Part shown: positions 60,407 to 64,000 of the stretch, piece by piece
Numbering within the stretch: position 1 is the first letter of the stretch
Layout of the letters: every line of letters starts with the position of its first letter
NCBI RefSeq assembly: GCF_051020975.1
Contig: NW_027478166.1
Span: 11,347,501 to 11,411,500, forward strand
DNA: 64,000 bases
Origin: Osmia lignaria lignaria
Lineage: Eukaryota > Arthropoda > Insecta > Hymenoptera > Megachilidae
Reading direction: 5' to 3'
Position numbers and translations under genes: made by a program
Notes under the pieces: model-generated
Told to the model about the DNA's origin: nothing
What the model saw: only the letters and a program-made list of their open reading frames with translations
Databases searched by the model: none

Positions 60407-61694
60407 TCAGACGCGTAGTTCTCGAGATATATCAAGATATTTAAAAGTTCCGAAGCCGCACCAACATAATAGAGATACAGAAACACCGTGGCTCCTTTCT
60501 TTGAGATAACTCTGCACTATTGCGAGCTGCAAATGCCACTTCCAGCTTAGCTGTGCAGAGGAAGAACAACAAGAAGAAGAAATATCTCGAAATATGTCCG
60601 TCAGGCCCCTTCCCTTGAGATAAATCTGCAAATGTCTCGGAAACGAAGCGAGCTATGGCAAAATGTTAAGAGACCTTTTTTGTAGAGAATTAAGTTTCCT
60701 ACTTTTTATGTTCTATGATATTTTTTGATCAGATGCGTAGTTCTCGAGATATATCAAGATATTTAAAAGTTCCGAAGCCGCACCAACATAATAGAGATAC
60801 AGAAACACCGTGGCCCCTTTCTTTGAGATAACTCTGCACTATTGCGAGCTGCAAATGCCACTTTCAGCTAAGCTGTACAGAAGAAGAACAACAAGAAGAA
60901 GAAATATCTCGAAATATGTCCGTCAGGCCCCTTCCCTTGAGATAAATCTGCAAATATCTCGGAAACGAAGCGAGCTATGGCAAAATGTTAAGAGACCTTT
61001 TTTGTAGAGAATTAAGTTTCCTACTTTTTATGTTCTATGATATTTTTTGATCAGACGCGTAGTTCTCGAGATATATCAAGATATTTAAAAGTTCCGAAGC
61101 CGCACCAACATAATAGAGATACAGAAACACCGTGGCTCCTTTCTTTGAGATAACTCTGCACTATTGCGAGCTGCAAATGCCACTTCCAGCTTAGCTGTGC
61201 AGAGGAAGAACAACAAGAAGAAGAAATATCTCGAAATATGTCCGTCAGGCCCCTTCCCTTGAGATAAATCTGCAAATGTCTCGGAAACGAAGCGAGCTAT
61301 GGCAAAATGTTAAGAGACCTTTTTTGTAGAGAATTAAGTTTCCTACTTTTTATGTTCTATCATATTTTTTGATCAGATGCGTAGTTCTCGAGATATATCA
61401 AGATATTTAAAAGTTCCGAAGCCGCACCAACATAATAGAGATACAGAAACACCGTGGCCCCTTTCTTTGAGATAACTCTGCACTATTGCGAGCTGGAAAT
61501 GCCACTTCCAGCTTAGCTGTGCAGAAGAAGAACAACAAGGAGAAGAAATATCTCGAAATATGTCCGTCAGGCCACTTCCCTTGAGATAAATCTGCAAATA
61601 TCTCGGAAACGAAGCGAGCTATGGCAAAATGTTAAGAGACCTTTTTTGTAGAGAATAATGTTTCCTACAATTTACGTTCTATGATATTTTTTGA
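60407..61694. repeat. Two-monomer tandem duplication, 644 bp
   Basis: 60407-61050 and 61051-61694 share a first monomer with GTGGCTCCTTTC and AAATGTCTCGG. The flanking monomers at 60085 and 62017 match each other (GGGATACAG and GCCCCGTTCTTTG) at 1932 bp = 6 monomers, so a longer unit may be present. Confidence 0.6.
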
Positions 61695-64000
61695 TCAGAT
61701 GCGTAGTTCTCGAGATATATCAAGATATTTAAAAGTTCCGAAGCCGCACCAACATAATAGAGATACAGAAACACCGTGGCCCCTTTCTTTGAGATAACTC
61801 TGCACTATTGCGAGCTGCAAATGCCACTTCCAGCTTAGCTGTGCAGAGGAAGAACAACATGAAGAAGAAATATCTCGAAATATGTCCGTCAGGCCAGTTC
61901 CTTTGTGCTGAATCTGCAAATATCTCGGAAACGAAGCGAGCTATGGCAAAATGTTAAGAGACGTTTTTTGTAGAGAATTATGTTTCCTACAATTTATGTT
62001 CTATGATATTTTTTGATCAGAAGCGTAGTTCTCGAGATATATCAAGATATTTAAAAGTTCCGAAGCCGCACCAACATAATAGGGATACAGAAACACCGTG
62101 GCCCCGTTCTTTGAGATAACTCTGCACTAGTGCGAGCCGCAAATGCCACTTCCAGCTTAGCTGTGCAGAAGAAGAACAACAAGAAGAAGAAATATCTCGA
62201 AATATGTCCGTCAGGCCCCTTCCCTTGAGATAAATATGCAAATATCTCGGAAACGAAGCGAGCTATGGCAAAATGTTAAGCGACCTTTTTTGTAGAGAAT
62301 TAAGTTTCCTACTTTTTATGTTCTATGATATTTTTTGATCAGATGCGTAGTTCTCGAGATATATCAAGATATTTAAAAGTTCCGAAGCCGCACCAACAGA
62401 ATAGAGATACAGAAACACCGTGGCCCCTTTCTTTGAGATAACTCTGCACTATTGCGAGCTGCAAATGCCACTTTCAGCTTAGCTGTGCAGAAGAAGAACA
62501 ACAAGAAGAAGAAATATCTCGAAATATGTCCGTCAGGCCCCTTCTCTTGAGATAAATCTGCAAATATCTCGGAAACGAAGAGAGCTATGGCAAAATGTTA
62601 AGAGACCTTTTTTGTAGAGAATTAGGTTTCCTACTTTTTATGTTCTATGATATTTTTTGATCAGATGAGTAGTTCTCGAGATATATCAAGATATTTAAAA
62701 GTTCCGAAGCCGCACCAACATAATAGAGATACAGAAACACCGTGGCCCCTTTCGTTGAGATAACTCTGCACTAGTGCGAGCCGCAAATGCCACTTCCAGC
62801 TTAGCTGTGCAGAAGAAGAACAACAAGAAGAAGAAATATCTCGAAATATGTCCGTTAGGCCCCTTCCCTTGAGATAAATCTGCAAATATCTCGGAAACGA
62901 AGCGAGCTATGGCAAAATGTTAAGAGACCTTTTTTGTAGAGAATTATGTTTCCTACAATTTATGTTCAATGATATTTTTTGATCAGAAGCGTAGTTTTCG
63001 AGATATATCGAGATATTTAAAAGTTCCGAAGCCGCACCAACATAATAGAGATACAGAAACACGGTGGCCCCTTTCTTTGAGAATACTCTGCACTAGTGCG
63101 AGCCGCAAATGCCACTTCCAGCTTAGCTGTGCAGAAGAAGAACAACAAGAAGAAGAAATATCTCGAAATATGTCCGTCAGGCCCCTTCCCTTGAGATAAA
63201 TATGCAAATATCTCGGAAACGAAGCGAGCTATGGCAAAATGTTAAGAGACCTTTTTTGTAGCGAATCAAGTTTCCTACTTTTTATGTTCTATGACATTTT
63301 TTGATCAGATGCGTAGTTCTCGAGATATATCAAGATATTTAAAAGTTCCGAAGCCGCACCAACATAATAGAGATACAGAAACACCGTGGCCCCTTTCTTT
63401 GAGATAACTCTGCACTATTGCGACCTGCAAATGCCACTTCCAGCTCAGCTGTGCAGAAGAAGAACAACAAGAAGAAGAAATATCTCGAAATATGTCCGTC
63501 AGGCCACTTCCCTTGAGATAAATCTGCAAATATCTCGGAAACGAAGCGAGCTATGGCAAAATGTTAAGAGACCTTTTTTGTAGAGAATTAAGTTTCCTAC
63601 TTTTTATGTTCGATGATATTTTTTGATCAGATGCGTAGTTCTCGAGATATATCAAGATATTTAAAAGTTCCGAAGCCGCACCAACATAATACAGATACAG
63701 AAACACCGTGGCCCCTTTCTTTGAGATAACTCTGCACTAGTGCGAGCCGCAAATGCCACTTCCAGCTTAGCTGTGCAGAAGAAGAACAACAAGAAGAAGA
63801 AATATCTCGAAATATGTCCGTCAGGCCACTTCCCTTGAGATAAATCTGCAAATATCTCGGAAACGAAGCGAGCTACGGCAAAATGTTAAGAGACCTTTTT
63901 TGTAGAGAATTAAGTTTCCTACTTTTTGTGTTCTATGATATTTTTTGATCAGATGCATAGTTCTCGAGATATATCAAGATATTTAAAAGTTCCGAAGCCG

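Larger units (their letters stand above)
22639..64000. repeat. Tandem satellite array, right block (322-bp monomer)
   Basis: About 128 monomers of the same family as the left block, in the same orientation and phase, continuing past the window edge. Lengths are 322 bp, with 321-bp variants that carry TGCACCTTGCG in place of TGCACTATTGCG or other one-base losses (44435, 44753, 45395 and several others). Unlike the left block, variants repeat in fixed order over long distances, forming the higher-order units listed separately. No gene is supported anywhere in these 41 kb. Confidence 0.97.

Overview
The window is eukaryotic and most likely from an insect. Two things make it up. The first is a tandem satellite with a monomer of about 322 bp, filling 1-12302 and 22639-64000 (roughly 165 monomers). 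The second is one apparently complete LTR retrotransposon / endogenous retrovirus of 10,336 bp (12303-22638, minus strand) inserted into a single satellite monomer. The insect assignment rests on the element: a Ty3/gypsy-type Pol with a baculovirus-F-like envelope, as in insect errantiviruses. I do not recognise the satellite and cannot name the order or species.

Satellite. Left of the element the monomer variants follow each other irregularly. Right of it they form successive higher-order repeat (HOR) blocks: an 8-monomer unit (2576 bp, 24683-32088), a 9-monomer unit (2898 bp, 32733-42070), a different 9-monomer unit (about 2895 bp, 45928-54289) and a 5-monomer unit (1610 bp, 54934-57831), then less regular monomers. 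This layout is like that of centromeric or pericentromeric satellites. The many short open frames in the monomers look like by-products of array homogenisation, not genes.

Element, in its own sense (right to left): LTR 22638-21898; primer binding site resembling the complement of a tRNA-Leu 3' end; leader with two 18-bp repeats; gag; a -1 frameshift signal (TTTAAAC plus a potential H-type pseudoknot) into pro-pol; env overlapping the end of pol by 62 bp; a short gap; an accessory ORF encoding a complete extended-Tudor domain; a cysteine-rich ORF with paired CxxC motifs; polypurine tract; LTR 13043-12303. The LTRs differ at 1 of 741 positions, the major frames are open, and the empty site can be reconstructed with a 4-bp target duplication. 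The copy is therefore young and may have been competent recently.

The most interesting part is the set of accessory modules. Pol carries a macro-domain-like region (ADP-ribose-binding fold, related to OARD1/TARG1 by pattern) between RNase H and integrase. Downstream of env, a markedly G+C-richer cassette holds the Tudor-domain ORF, preceded by a TATA box and an arthropod initiator at the same 33-nt spacing as in the LTR. Tudor proteins are core piRNA-pathway scaffolds, so a retroelement carrying one is a candidate for a captured host gene used against, or to exploit, piRNA silencing. That functional idea is inference; the domain assignment rests on visible motifs.
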